A stretch of 64,000 nucleotides of DNA from Cupriavidus pauculus (GCF_022179805.1 NZ_BPUO01000020.1:1-64000), one strand, 5' to 3'; positions 1 through 9,272 are shown, counted from the first letter of the stretch. Notes: generated by a model not told the origin, from the letters alone. Translations and numbers: made by a program.

Positions 1-233
1 TGGCCGAACGCATCAACGGCATTCTCAAGGGCGAATTCCTGCTGAACCGACCAAATGACCTGCAGCAAGCGACCCGCATGGTGAGGGAGTCTGTCCGGAT
101 CTATAACCGGGAACGGCCACATCAGGCCCTGAAATACAAAACGCCCGATGAGATCCATCGGGCGTCGGTTGCCTTGGCCCAATAGGGGCCGGCCGCAGCC
201 AAAAAAGCTGTCAACCTATGTCAGGACTTGACA
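1..233 (+). mobile_element. Right end of an IS3-family insertion sequence
   Basis: The left edge holds the last part of an IS3-family transposase gene followed by a likely terminal repeat. Downstream of the stop codon lies TGTCAA (209-214), 13 bases, then TTGACA (228-233), an arrangement typical of an IS end finishing in CA. The outer boundary at 233 is inferred, because the left end of the element and the target duplication are outside the window. The element would end 26 bp beyond the tesA stop codon, so tesA is intact. Confidence 0.6.
3..185 (+). CDS. IS3-family transposase (OrfB) C-terminal part, cut by the window edge
   Basis: About 60 codons of the C-terminal rve/integrase-core region of an IS3-family OrfB transposase are visible, ending at TAG 183-185. 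The segment AERINGILKGEF carries the expected last glutamate of the DDE triad. The motif YNRERPHQALKYKTP is the usual IS3 tail (YN..RPH..L...TP). The DDE transposase would cut and join the IS ends. Whether the complete gene is functional cannot be judged because its 5' part lies outside the window. The visible part has no frameshift or internal stop. Confidence 0.8.
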   Translation, partial: AERINGILKGEFLLNRPNDLQQATRMVRESVRIYNRERPHQALKYKTPDEIHRASVALAQ

Positions 234-259
234 TGGCGCTGTCGGCAGGCCAGAGCCGC

Positions 260-943
260 TCAACTCGTCTTGCGGGGCGTCTTGAGCAGTGGCTTCAGCG
301 CTGGCCATACAGTATCGAGCAGCGTGGATTGCGCAGCCGATGTCGGATGGATGCGATCGTCCTGGAACCACTCGGGGCGCGTGACGACCTTGTCGAGAAA
401 GAACGGCACCAGTTGTGTGCGGTACTCCTTCGACAGTTTCGAATACAGCGCGAAGAACCGTTCGGTGTAGTCGGCCCCGTAGTTCGGCGGAATCCGCATG
501 CCGACGAGCACGACCTGCGCGCCAGCCTTCTGCGCATCGCCGATGATGCCGCGCAGGTTGGCTTCGGTCGATGACAGCGACAGGCCGCGCAGGGCGTCGT
601 TGGCGCCCAGTTCCACCACGACGATGGCCGGCTTGTGCCGCGTGAGCAGGTCGGGCAACCGGGTCTTGCCGCCAACGGTGGTCTCGCCGCTGATGCTGGC
701 ATTCACGACGCTATAATCGAACCGCTCGCGGCGCAGGCGTTCCTGCATCAGGCTTACCCATCCGGTGCCGCGCGCGATGCCATATTCGGCCGACAGGCTG
801 TCTCCCAGCACCAGCACGGCAGGCCCGGCGGCCGGCTGTGCCATCGCAGGCAGCGGCAGATGTGAACCGAACAGGGCGATCACTGTCGCACCCAGAGTTG
901 CCAGCATCCGCCGGCGTCCAATGTTTGCCATCCTTGCGCGCAT
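260..943 (-). CDS. tesA: TesA-type periplasmic arylesterase / lysophospholipase (SGNH hydrolase)
   Basis: A 227-residue SGNH/GDSL hydrolase resembling multifunctional esterase TesA, which hydrolyses acyl thioesters, aryl esters and lysophospholipids in the periplasm. An arginine-rich n-region (GRRR), a hydrophobic stretch and PAMAQ look like a signal peptide. The GDS nucleophile block (VLGDSLSAEYG, Ser about 49), the GAND block and the C-terminal DRIHPT Asp/His pair are all present. Starting at 943 puts GGAAGAGG just 2 nt upstream. ATGs at 931 and 907 are alternatives. The gene is divergent from ybbA, as in E. coli, and with this start the two start codons overlap in CATG. Confidence 0.88.
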   Translation of the reverse strand: MRARMANIGRRRMLATLGATVIALFGSHLPLPAMAQPAAGPAVLVLGDSLSAEYGIARGTGWVSLMQERLRRERFDYSVVNASISGETTVGGKTRLPDLLTRHKPAIVVVELGANDALRGLSLSSTEANLRGIIGDAQKAGAQVVLVGMRIPPNYGADYTERFFALYSKLSKEYRTQLVPFFLDKVVTRPEWFQDDRIHPTSAAQSTLLDTVWPALKPLLKTPRKTS

Positions 944-1640
944 GTCCTCTTCCATTCTTGCTGTCGAATCACTCGGAAAGACCGTAGCCGACACGACGGG
1001 TTCGCTGACGATTCTGCACGACGTCTCGTTTGCCGTCACGGCCGGCGAAACGCTGGCCATCGTCGGTGCCTCGGGATCGGGCAAATCCACGCTGCTGGGC
1101 CTGCTTGCCGGGCTCGACCTGCCGAGCACCGGGGCGGTCAAGCTGCACGGGCAGGACCTGTTCCAGCTTGACGAGGACCAGCGTGCCGCGCTGCGTGGTC
1201 GCCATGTCGGCTTTGTGTTCCAGTCATTCCAGCTGGTCGGGCACCTGACGGCGCTGGAGAACGTGATGCTGCCGCTGGAATTGCGCGGCGAAACGGTACG
1301 CGTACGCGAGCGTGCCACAGAAATGCTGGAGCGTGTCGGCCTGGGCAAGCGGCTCACGCACTACCCGCGGACGCTGTCCGGTGGCGAGCAGCAGCGTGTG
1401 GCGTTGGCCCGTGCCTTTGTGGCGCGGCCCGATATCCTGTTCGCAGATGAGCCGACAGGCAGCCTGGACACGGCAACCGGCGAAGCGGTCATCGCGTTGA
1501 TGTTCGAACTCAATCGCGATGCGGGTTCCACGTTGGTCCTGGTAACCCACGACCGCTCCGTGGCAGCCCGCTGCGGCCGCATCCTGACCATCGACGCCGG
1601 CCGCGTGGCCAGCGATGAATTGATGGGTACGGAGATCTAG
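942..1640 (+). CDS. ybbA: ABC transporter ATPase, YbbA/LolD type
   Basis: A 232-residue ABC ATPase of the MacB/LolD/YbbA class, normally paired with a FtsX-like permease. Visible motifs are Walker A GASGSGKST (residues 42-50), Q-loop FVFQSFQ, signature LSGGEQQRVALARA, Walker B ILFADEPTGSLD and the switch histidine in VTHDRS. The start at ATG 942 gives the family's usual length. The gene is divergent from tesA, as in E. coli where ybbA is followed by the permease ybbP. Here no permease follows: the next gene is convergent pgi. The membrane partner must lie elsewhere or be absent, so the substrate is unknown. Confidence 0.88.
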   Translation: MSSSILAVESLGKTVADTTGSLTILHDVSFAVTAGETLAIVGASGSGKSTLLGLLAGLDLPSTGAVKLHGQDLFQLDEDQRAALRGRHVGFVFQSFQLVGHLTALENVMLPLELRGETVRVRERATEMLERVGLGKRLTHYPRTLSGGEQQRVALARAFVARPDILFADEPTGSLDTATGEAVIALMFELNRDAGSTLVLVTHDRSVAARCGRILTIDAGRVASDELMGTEI

Positions 1641-1665
1641 CCGATATCAGCCGGATCTTGCCGGC

Positions 1666-3294
1666 TCAGCCGCGTCCCAGCACGCCACGGGCACGTGCGA
1701 TCAGCGCGGCCGTCGACGCATCGTGCGTGGCGGTACCCTGGCCAGTCAGTTCGCGCTCGATGGGCCGGGCCAGGATCTTGCCCAGCTCCACGCCCCACTG
1801 GTCGAACGAATTGATGTTCCAAACCACGCCCTGCACAAAGGTGCGGTGCTCGTACAGCGCGATCAGCGCGCCCAGCACGTGCGGGGTCAGGTCTTCCATC
1901 AGCAGCGTATTGCTGGGACGGTTGCCTTCGAACACCATGTGCGGCACGCGCGATTCGTCGGTGACGCTAGCCGCGCGCAATTCCTCCGCACTGCGGCCGC
2001 GCATCAGCGCCTCGGCCTGGGCAAAGCAGTTGGCCAGCAGCTTGGCGTGATGGCCGGGCAGGTCGCGCGGCGGCACCAGCGGCGCCACGAAATCCACCGG
2101 CACGATCTGCGAACCCTGGTGAATCATCTGGAAATAGGCATGCTGGCCGTTCGTGCCGGCCGTGCCCCACACCACGGGCGCGGTGTCCACGTGGGCCGGG
2201 TCGCCGTTCAACTGCACGGACTTGCCGTTGCTTTCCATCTCCAACTGCTGCAGGAATGCCGGGAACAGTTCGAGCGAGGTCGAATACGGCGCCATGCAAC
2301 TGGTGGGCATGCCGAAGAAATTGCGGTACCAGATGCCGAGCATGCCCATGACCACGGGCATGTTCTGCGCCAGCGGCGCCGTGCGGAAGTGGTCGTCCAT
2401 GGCCCGGCCGCCGCGCAGCAGGTCTTCGAATGCGTCGAAGCCCACGGCCAGCGCAATCGACAGGCCAACCGACGACCACAGCGAGAACCGGCCGCCAATC
2501 CAGTCCCAGAACTCGAACATGTTGGCGGGATCGATGCCGAACTTGACCACGGCCTCGCGATTGGTCGACACGGCCACGAAATGGCGCGCCAGTTGCGACT
2601 CCGCCGCGCCGTTACGCAGGAACCAGTCGCGCATGCTGCAGGCGTTGGCCATCGTTTCCAGCGTGGTGAACGTCTTCGAGCACACGATGACCAGCGTGCG
2701 CGCGGGGTCCAGTCGCACCAGCGTTTCCGCCAGCTCGGTACCGTCCACGTTCGACACGAAATGCATGCGCGGGCCCTGCGGGTCCGCCAGGTGCGCCAGC
2801 GCGCGGCAGACCATGCGGGGGCCCAGGTCGGAGCCGCCGATGCCGATGTTGACGATATCGGTGATCGACTGCCCGTCGAAGCCTGTCCAGGTGCCGGAAT
2901 GTACGCGCGCCGTAAAGTCACGCATGCGTTGCAGCACATCCGCGATGCCGGGCATGACCGATGCGCCATCCACCTTGAATGGTGCGTCGGGCAGCGCGCG
3001 CAGCGCCACGTGCAGCGCGGCACGGTCTTCGGTCGTATTGATGTGCTCGCCCGCGAACATGGCGTCGCGGCGCTGGGTGACACCGGCTTCCTCCGCGAGC
3101 TTCATGAGCAGCGCGAAGGTTTCGAACGTGATGCGGTTTTTCGAGAAGTCGAGGAACAGGCCGGCGGCTTCCAGCGAGAAGTCCTCGACCCGGCGGGCGG
3201 CCTCGGCTTCGGCAAACCACTGCTGCATCGGCGTGTGGCGGATGGCATCGTGGTGTTGGCGAAGGGCGGTCCAGGCGTGGAATTCAGTCGGCAT
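1666..3294 (-). CDS. pgi: Glucose-6-phosphate isomerase
   Basis: A 542-residue cytoplasmic enzyme interconverting glucose-6-phosphate and fructose-6-phosphate, a typical length for bacterial Pgi. Diagnostic blocks are GIGGSDLGPRMV (phosphate-binding SIS domain), the WDWIGGRFSLWS signature, and GTNGQHAYFQMIHQG containing the conserved histidine. The ORF can be read 96 bases further upstream, but MPTEFHAWTALRQH is the natural N-terminus, so ATG 3294 is chosen. No strong Shine-Dalgarno is seen. The gene is convergent with ybbA, leaving 25 bp between stop codons, where a short hairpin (AGCCGG/CCGGCT) overlaps the pgi stop. Confidence 0.96.
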   Translation of the reverse strand: MPTEFHAWTALRQHHDAIRHTPMQQWFAEAEAARRVEDFSLEAAGLFLDFSKNRITFETFALLMKLAEEAGVTQRRDAMFAGEHINTTEDRAALHVALRALPDAPFKVDGASVMPGIADVLQRMRDFTARVHSGTWTGFDGQSITDIVNIGIGGSDLGPRMVCRALAHLADPQGPRMHFVSNVDGTELAETLVRLDPARTLVIVCSKTFTTLETMANACSMRDWFLRNGAAESQLARHFVAVSTNREAVVKFGIDPANMFEFWDWIGGRFSLWSSVGLSIALAVGFDAFEDLLRGGRAMDDHFRTAPLAQNMPVVMGMLGIWYRNFFGMPTSCMAPYSTSLELFPAFLQQLEMESNGKSVQLNGDPAHVDTAPVVWGTAGTNGQHAYFQMIHQGSQIVPVDFVAPLVPPRDLPGHHAKLLANCFAQAEALMRGRSAEELRAASVTDESRVPHMVFEGNRPSNTLLMEDLTPHVLGALIALYEHRTFVQGVVWNINSFDQWGVELGKILARPIERELTGQGTATHDASTAALIARARGVLGRG

Positions 3295-3489
3295 CGATAT
3301 TCTGGGAATCTGGGGGCATTGCCCGCCAAAGCGGGCCTGAGCGCAAGTATATCGCTCCGATGTGATCTCAAAAGCCGAAAGTAGCAGCAAAAAGTAACTG
3401 CGCTTGCGGCATCCAGAAACCTTAGCAGCGTGGCGCGCGGCGCCGTATCGGGTGTTGTCCGACGCTGGCGTCGGTCGGGGCGCCGCGCG

Positions 3490-4443
3490 TCAGCGCCGCA
3501 GCCGTGCCGCCACGCGGCGCAAAAGCGGCTCGCCGCCCGCCACGCACAGCCCGCCAACGCAGATCACGGCGATGCCGAGCGCCGTGGTCCAGTCCGGCAG
3601 ATGGCCGAACGCGAAGTACCCCACCACGGTGGCGGAGAAGATCTGCAGGTACAGGAACGGGCTCAGGAACGAGGCGTCGGCGTACTGGAAGGCGCGGATC
3701 ACGAAGTAGTGTCCAAGCGATCCGGTCAGCCCCGCCGACAGCAGCAGCGCACCTTGCGTCGGCGTCGGCATGGCTTCGAACCAGAAGAATGGCACCAGTA
3801 GCGTGGTCAGCGCGGCGCCGGTCACGCCGCTCTGGATCAGCGTGGTCATCGGCGCGTCGTGGGCCGCGATCCGGCGCGTCAGCATCTGCAGCAAGGCGAA
3901 CAGCAGGGCCGACAGCAAGCCGAGCCCCACGCCCAGAGCGCTGAGTTCACCGCCAGGGCGCACCACCACCAGCATGCCGCCAAAGCCGATGCCCACGCCG
4001 ATCCAGCGTGTCCACCGCGCGTGCACGCCCGGCCGTTCGCCGAGCAGCCAGGGCGACAACGCCACGACGATCAGCGGCGCGCAGAAGTTCAGGGCTGTGG
4101 CGGTGGCCAGGGGCATCAGTTTCAGCACGCTGAAGAACACCAGCGTAGAGGCCAGCATCAGCGCGCCGCGCAGCCATTGCAGGCGCGGCGCGGTAGGCTG
4201 CGCCTGACGCCAGCGTGCGGGGCCGATCAGCAGGAAGATCGCCACCACGTGTCCCAGGTAGCGGACCCACGCCACGGCCACGACAGGCAGGCCCTGCTGG
4301 GTCAGCGTCTTGCCCGTGGCATCGAGCAGGCTCAGGATCCATTGCCCGATCACAAGCAGCGCGATGCCGGTCAGTAGCCGTCGCCGCGCGCCGTCGCCGC
4401 TTTCGCCATTCTCGCCGCCGGCCAGCGTTGCGGTGCTGGTCAT
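3490..4443 (-). CDS. DMT-superfamily (EamA) inner-membrane transporter
   Basis: A 317-residue membrane protein with about ten hydrophobic segments and two tandem EamA-type halves, the layout of drug/metabolite exporters (RhaT/YdcZ-like). The C-terminus ends in an arginine-rich cytoplasmic tail. The start ATG overlaps the stop codon of the NAD(P)HX repair gene in an ATGA junction, so it is very probably translationally coupled to it. That start is favoured over upstream in-frame codons. Substrate unknown; EamA proteins usually export amino acids or small metabolites. It is the last gene of a leftward run beginning at dctP. Confidence 0.8.
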   Translation of the reverse strand: MTSTATLAGGENGESGDGARRRLLTGIALLVIGQWILSLLDATGKTLTQQGLPVVAVAWVRYLGHVVAIFLLIGPARWRQAQPTAPRLQWLRGALMLASTLVFFSVLKLMPLATATALNFCAPLIVVALSPWLLGERPGVHARWTRWIGVGIGFGGMLVVVRPGGELSALGVGLGLLSALLFALLQMLTRRIAAHDAPMTTLIQSGVTGAALTTLLVPFFWFEAMPTPTQGALLLSAGLTGSLGHYFVIRAFQYADASFLSPFLYLQIFSATVVGYFAFGHLPDWTTALGIAVICVGGLCVAGGEPLLRRVAARLRR

Positions 4444-6038
4444 GCCGCGCCGCCTTGCAGCAGCGCATTGAAAATTGCCCGCGCGGGCAGGTGGAGTTCG
4501 CTCGCGGTGAGTCCGGCCGGGCCGATGCCGGCGTCCACCAGGCGATCTGCCGCGCGTCCGTGGATCCATACCGCCGCGCGTGCGGCCGCCAGCAGCGGCA
4601 TGCCTTGCGCCAGCAGCGCGCCGATCATGCCGGCCAGCACATCCCCCGTGCCTGCGGTCGACAGGCCGGCATTGCCGGTCGGGTTGATGGTGGCTGGCGC
4701 GGTCCCGGCCGTGGCGATGACCGTGCCGGAGCCCTTGAGCACGACGGTGGCCTGCCAGCGCGTGGCCAGCGCGTGCGCGGCCGCCAGGCGGTCACGCTGG
4801 ACGTCGGCGACGCTATTGCCCAGCAGTCGGGCCGCCTCTAGCGGGTGTGGAGTCATGACGTACTCCAGGCCGCTCTCGGTCAGCGCCTGGGCCAGGGTTG
4901 CGTCGGCAGCCAGCAGGTTCAGGGCGTCGGCATCGAGTACAAGCGGCGGCGACGGTTCCGCCTTGGCGCAGACGTCGATCAGATGCGTCAGCAGCTTGCG
5001 CGCGGCCGTGCCGCCGCCCATGCCAGGGCCGGCCACGAACGCTGACATCGCGTCGAACGACAGTTCGGCCACCGGATGCAGCATCAGTTCGGGGTGCACA
5101 GGGTCGATGGCAGGTGCCGGTTGCGCCAGGAATCCCACATGCACGCGGCCTGCGCCAAGATGCAGCGCGGCACGCGCGCCCAGCAACGGTGCCCCGGTCA
5201 TGCCATGGTTGCCGCCGATGACTGCCAGGCTGCCGAAGTGGCCCTTGTTGGCTGCGTGATCGCGGCGGGGCAGGGCATGCACGAACGCAGCCGGCTGGTT
5301 GACGATGGCGACTGGCCGCTCGGTGGGCGGGTAGTCCAATCCCAGCGGGGCGATATCGACAGCGCCCGCGCAGTCTCGGCCATCGAGCGTCAGCAGGCCC
5401 GGCTTGGCGGCCAGGAACGTGAGCGTGCGGCGTGCGCGTACGGCAGGCTGGCCGGCGCCGGTGTCGGCGAACAGGCCGCTGGGTACATCGAGGGCGTAGA
5501 CCGGCAGGTGCGATGCGTTGAGATGCGTGATCCACCGCGCCAGATCGCTGTCGGCGGCGCGGTTCAGGCCAATGCCGAGCAGGCCGTCGACCACGGCCAC
5601 GCAGCCAGTGGGCCACGGCGGCAGTGCTGCGTCGGGGGACGGATGCATGGCCAGCAGCGGCACGCCGGCGGCGCGCGCGTCGAACCATGCGCGCGCGGCA
5701 TCGGCGGGCAACTGATCGGCCTCGGCGATCAGCCAGGCTTCGACCAGCCGCCCGGCCTGGTGCAGCCGCGTGGCGGCAACCAGCGCATCGCCGCCGTTGT
5801 TGCCGCGGCCAGCCAGGAACAGGATGCGACCGTTCGGCACATGGTGGTGAATCCAGTCCGCGGCGGCGGCGCCAGCGCGCGACATCAGCGTGAACGGCGG
5901 CGTGGCATCGAGCCCGGCCTGCTCGACACGGCGGATTGCGGCGGCGTCGTAGAGCGGGGTGGGGTCGCCGCTGGCGGCGTCCAGCGTCGTCCAGAGCGGG
6001 TCGTTGTTGGCGGAGGCGGCAGGGACTTCTGGATTCAT
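4440..6038 (-). CDS. nnr: Bifunctional NAD(P)H-hydrate repair enzyme (epimerase + dehydratase)
   Basis: A 532-residue fusion. The N-terminal half is the YjeF_N epimerase that interconverts R- and S-NAD(P)HX (block FLAGRGNNGGDALVAA). The C-terminal half is the ribokinase-like dehydratase that restores NAD(P)H using ADP or ATP (blocks LVLDADALNLLA and STAGTGDVLAGMIGALLAQG). It is a cytoplasmic metabolite-repair enzyme. The gene follows dadA with only 7 bp between stop and start, and overlaps the downstream DMT gene by ATGA, so it lies in the middle of an operon. Its two-domain length matches E. coli Nnr. Confidence 0.93.
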   Translation of the reverse strand: MNPEVPAASANNDPLWTTLDAASGDPTPLYDAAAIRRVEQAGLDATPPFTLMSRAGAAAADWIHHHVPNGRILFLAGRGNNGGDALVAATRLHQAGRLVEAWLIAEADQLPADAARAWFDARAAGVPLLAMHPSPDAALPPWPTGCVAVVDGLLGIGLNRAADSDLARWITHLNASHLPVYALDVPSGLFADTGAGQPAVRARRTLTFLAAKPGLLTLDGRDCAGAVDIAPLGLDYPPTERPVAIVNQPAAFVHALPRRDHAANKGHFGSLAVIGGNHGMTGAPLLGARAALHLGAGRVHVGFLAQPAPAIDPVHPELMLHPVAELSFDAMSAFVAGPGMGGGTAARKLLTHLIDVCAKAEPSPPLVLDADALNLLAADATLAQALTESGLEYVMTPHPLEAARLLGNSVADVQRDRLAAAHALATRWQATVVLKGSGTVIATAGTAPATINPTGNAGLSTAGTGDVLAGMIGALLAQGMPLLAAARAAVWIHGRAADRLVDAGIGPAGLTASELHLPARAIFNALLQGGAA

Positions 6039-6045
6039 GGTGAGT

Positions 6046-7341
6046 TCAGGCGGGCGCCAGCCGGTAGCGTGCCGGGGTCAGGCCATCCATGTCGATGGCA
6101 GGGCCGTCGCCCTGGCCGGCGCTGGCAGCAATCTGGTCAGCGGCGATTTTGCCCGATCCACAGCTCATCGCCCAGCCCGTGGACCCATGCCCGAGGTTCA
6201 GGAACAGCCCCGGCACGCGCGTGGCGCCGATCAGGGGCGGGCCGTCGGGCAGCATCGGCCGCGCGCCAGCCCACAACGTGGCTTCCTGATAGTGGCCGGC
6301 CACCGGAAACCAGTCGCGTGCCACCTTGATCAGCGTGTTCAGCGCGGCGGGGCGCAGGTCCAGCGCGCGCGAGCCCAATTCCGCCGTGCCGGCCACGCGC
6401 AGCCGGTTGCCCATGCGCGTGATCGCCACCTTGAACGATTCATCCATCAGCGCGCCAAGCGGCGCCTGCAGTTCGTCGCGCACCATGACCGTGGCCGAAT
6501 AGCCTTTCACGGGGTAGAGCGGCACGCGCAGCCCCAGCGGGCGCAGCAGCCGTGCGCTGCCCACGCCGGCCGCCAGCAGCACGCGGTCGGCCTTTAGGAT
6601 TTCGGGTGCGGCGCCATGCCGCGTGGGCGGCAGTTCGACGTCCAGTGCGCCGGTCTTGTCGGCGCGCAGCCGTGCCACGTCGGTCTGGAAGCGAAATTGC
6701 ACGCCGGCGGCCTCGGCGTGCTGGTGCAGCCGGCGCACGAACATCGGGCAGTTGCCCGATTCATCCTCGGGCAGGTGCAGGCCGCCTGCCAGCGGCGTGT
6801 CGTCGGTCAGGCCCGGTTCGATACGCCGGCAGCCCGGCGCATCCACTAGCTGGTGCGGCACGTTGTTCTCGCGCAGCAGCGCCAGGGCGGGGGCGGCCAG
6901 GTCCAGGTCCTTCTGGGTGCGGAACAGTTGCAGGTAGCCGCGCGACTGTTCGTACTCGATCTCCAGTTCGGCGCGCAACTGGTGCAGGCATGCGCGGCTG
7001 TAGAACGCCACGCGCTGCATGCGCAGCTTGTTGGTGCGATAGCGCTCGACATCGCATTCGCGCAGCCACTGGCCGATCCAGCGCCACATTGCCGGATCGA
7101 TGCCGGGGCGGAACAGCACCGGCGATTCGCGCTGGAACAGCGCGCGTAGCACCTTGCCCGGCATGCCCGGGGCGGCCCACGGCGTGACGTAGCCGGGCGC
7201 GATGACGCCGGCGTTGCCGAAGCTGGCCTCCTGCGCCGGTGCTGAACGCCGCTCCAGCACGGTGACCTCGAAGCCGGCCTGGCGCAGGTACCAGGCCGAG
7301 CAGACGCCGATGGCGCCGGCGCCAATGACGATGACGTGCAT
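6046..7341 (-). CDS. dadA: D-amino acid dehydrogenase, DadA family
   Basis: A 431-residue FAD-dependent oxidase of the DAO/DadA family, which oxidatively deaminates D-amino acids to 2-oxo acids and passes electrons to the respiratory chain. The N-terminal dinucleotide fold is VIGAGAIGVCSAWYL, followed by SFGNAGVIAPGYVTPWAAPG, YPVKGYS and the C-terminal FAD block NLGHGSTGWAMSCGSGK, all typical of DadA. It sits 29 bp after the TRAP permease gene dctM. This suggests that the transported substrate may be a D-amino or imino acid, but that is inference. Paralogous DadA proteins also act on other imino acids. Confidence 0.88.
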   Translation of the reverse strand: MHVIVIGAGAIGVCSAWYLRQAGFEVTVLERRSAPAQEASFGNAGVIAPGYVTPWAAPGMPGKVLRALFQRESPVLFRPGIDPAMWRWIGQWLRECDVERYRTNKLRMQRVAFYSRACLHQLRAELEIEYEQSRGYLQLFRTQKDLDLAAPALALLRENNVPHQLVDAPGCRRIEPGLTDDTPLAGGLHLPEDESGNCPMFVRRLHQHAEAAGVQFRFQTDVARLRADKTGALDVELPPTRHGAAPEILKADRVLLAAGVGSARLLRPLGLRVPLYPVKGYSATVMVRDELQAPLGALMDESFKVAITRMGNRLRVAGTAELGSRALDLRPAALNTLIKVARDWFPVAGHYQEATLWAGARPMLPDGPPLIGATRVPGLFLNLGHGSTGWAMSCGSGKIAADQIAASAGQGDGPAIDMDGLTPARYRLAPA

Positions 7342-7370
7342 CCGGGCAGGTGTCCTTTTTCAGATGGGCG

Positions 7371-8681
7371 TTACTTGAGCTCCTTCGCCATCACCACGTC
7401 GGGCAGCCACGTGACCACGGTCGGCCAGACCGTGATGATGCCGATGGCAATCACCATCATCATGAAGAACGGCAGGGACACGCGCGCTATATAGTTGCTG
7501 TCCTTGCCGGTCATGCTCTGCAGCACGAAGAGGTTGAAGCCCACCGGCGGCGTCACCTCGGCGATTTCCACGAGCAGCACGATGAAGATGCCAAACCATA
7601 CCAGATCGAAGCCGGCCGCCTGCACCATCGGCAGTACCGTGGCCGTGGTCAGCGCGATCATCGAGATGCCGTCGAGCGCCGTGCCCAGCACGATGTAGAT
7701 CAGCGTCAGCACCGCGATCAGCGCCCATGGCGACAGGTGCAGCGCGGCCACCCATTCGGCCAGCGCGCGCGGAATGCCCGTGAAGCTCATGGTGACCGAC
7801 AGGAACGACGTGGCGCCCAGCACGAACATGATCATCGCGGTCAGCCGCGTGGCCGACATCAGGCTTTCCCAGAACGCCTTGCGCGTCAGCGAGCCGCCGG
7901 CCCAGGCCAGGCCCAGCGACGCCACCACGCCATAGGCCGCGGCCTCGGTGGCGGTGGAGTAGCCGGCCATCATGATCCACGTGATGAACGCGATCAGGAT
8001 GATGCAGGGCATCAGTTGCCGGATCGACGCCGCACGCGCGCGCCAGCCGAAGGTTTCGGCGGCCGGCGTCTTATTCGGGTTCATCAACGCCCAGACCACG
8101 ATGTAGCCCGAAAACAGCAGCATCAGCAGCAGCCCCGGCAGGAAGCCCGCCAGGAACACGCGGATGATCGACACGTCGGCGGACACCGCGTACACCACCA
8201 TCGTGATCGACGGCGGAATCAGGATGCCCAGCGTGCCCGCGCACGACAGCGAGCCCAGCGTGATGCGCTCGTCATAGCCACGCCGGGTCAGTTCGGGCAG
8301 CGCGGACTTGGCGATGGTGGCGCAGGTGGCGGCCGAAGACCCCGACACCGAGCCAAAGATGCCGCAGCCCAGGATGTTCACGTGCATCAGGCGTCCGGGC
8401 AGCCAGTTGAGCCAGGGCGACAGGCCGTTGAACATCTGCTCGGACAGCTTGGTCCGGAACAGGATTTCGCCCATCCAGACGAACAGCGGCAGCGACGCCA
8501 GCGTGTACGACGCGCTGGACGACCACCACGAATTGGCCAGGTTCACCAGGGCGTCGTGATCGGAGAAGATCACCAGTCCCACCCATGAGGTGACCGCGAT
8601 CGCCACGGGAATCCAGGCGCCAATGGCCAGGAAGACGATCATCACCAGCAGCAGGACCAGGGCAACGAGTACGGTGCTCAT
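7371..8681 (-). CDS. dctM: TRAP transporter large permease (DctM family)
   Basis: A 436-residue, very hydrophobic protein with about 12 membrane segments, the size of DctM permeases that carry a substrate delivered by the periplasmic receptor using a sodium or proton gradient. Recognisable TRAP blocks are GSVSGSSAATCATIAKSALPEL and LGILIPPSITMVVYAV, plus TPPVGFNLFVLQ near the end. Its ATG at 8681 shares one base with the dctQ stop codon (TGATG), so it is translationally coupled to dctQ. This supports that start over the longer in-frame reading to 8771. Confidence 0.93.
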   Translation of the reverse strand: MSTVLVALVLLLVMIVFLAIGAWIPVAIAVTSWVGLVIFSDHDALVNLANSWWSSSASYTLASLPLFVWMGEILFRTKLSEQMFNGLSPWLNWLPGRLMHVNILGCGIFGSVSGSSAATCATIAKSALPELTRRGYDERITLGSLSCAGTLGILIPPSITMVVYAVSADVSIIRVFLAGFLPGLLLMLLFSGYIVVWALMNPNKTPAAETFGWRARAASIRQLMPCIILIAFITWIMMAGYSTATEAAAYGVVASLGLAWAGGSLTRKAFWESLMSATRLTAMIMFVLGATSFLSVTMSFTGIPRALAEWVAALHLSPWALIAVLTLIYIVLGTALDGISMIALTTATVLPMVQAAGFDLVWFGIFIVLLVEIAEVTPPVGFNLFVLQSMTGKDSNYIARVSLPFFMMMVIAIGIITVWPTVVTWLPDVVMAKELK

Positions 8682-9232
8682 CAGACGGTCTCCCCAAAAT
8701 CGCCGGCGGCCAGCTTGGCTTCCTGCGCCTGCTGGTAGCGCGGCTTCTGCCGGCGCATCACGCGCAGCCATTCGTCGGCAACAGCCAGCAGGAATCCGAT
8801 GGCACCCAGCACGGCAAAGCTCTGCGGCATCCAGAGCGGGATCACGATCTGGCCTTGCGAGACATCGCCGATATCCCAGCTCTGCCAGGCAAACGTGCCT
8901 AGCGCCCAGGCGGCGTAGGCGGCAAAGACCAGGCAGATGGTGAGCGAGAGCGCTTCGAGCAGCCAGCGGCGTTTGGGGCCGACGGCTTCGAGCAGCATTT
9001 CCACGCGCACGATGCCGCCGTGCTGGAACGTCTGGCCAAGGACCAGGAAGGCCGACGCGGCGCAGAGCCAGGCGACGATGTCGTCGCCGCCCTTGAGCAC
9101 GATCAGGGTTTCGCGCGAGATCGACATGGCGATCATCACGATGCAGACGGCCAGGATACAGAGCGCGCCAAGCGCAGCGAACAGGTCAAGCAGACGGTCG
9201 AGCCATCGCTTGGGTGGGATAGGGGCGGGCAT
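8681..9232 (-). CDS. dctQ: TRAP transporter small permease (DctQ family)
   Basis: A 183-residue protein with four hydrophobic segments, the expected architecture of the small DctQ subunit that pairs with DctM. The block WLCAASAFLVLGQTFQHGG is typical of the family. The start MPAPIPPKRWLDRLLD (ATG 9230-9232) is preferred over an upstream in-frame codon because it gives the normal DctQ N-terminus. The gene lies 113 bp after the receptor gene dctP, with a strong hairpin in the gap, and overlaps dctM by one base. Confidence 0.9.
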   Translation of the reverse strand: MPAPIPPKRWLDRLLDLFAALGALCILAVCIVMIAMSISRETLIVLKGGDDIVAWLCAASAFLVLGQTFQHGGIVRVEMLLEAVGPKRRWLLEALSLTICLVFAAYAAWALGTFAWQSWDIGDVSQGQIVIPLWMPQSFAVLGAIGFLLAVADEWLRVMRRQKPRYQQAQEAKLAAGDFGETV

Positions 9233-9272
9233 GGAACTACCTGTGGACGCGGACAGCAGGAATATGGAACGA

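Noticed and set aside
1723..3384. A 553-codon plus-strand open frame opposite pgi
   Set aside because: Pgi on the minus strand has all conserved blocks; the other frame is low-complexity.
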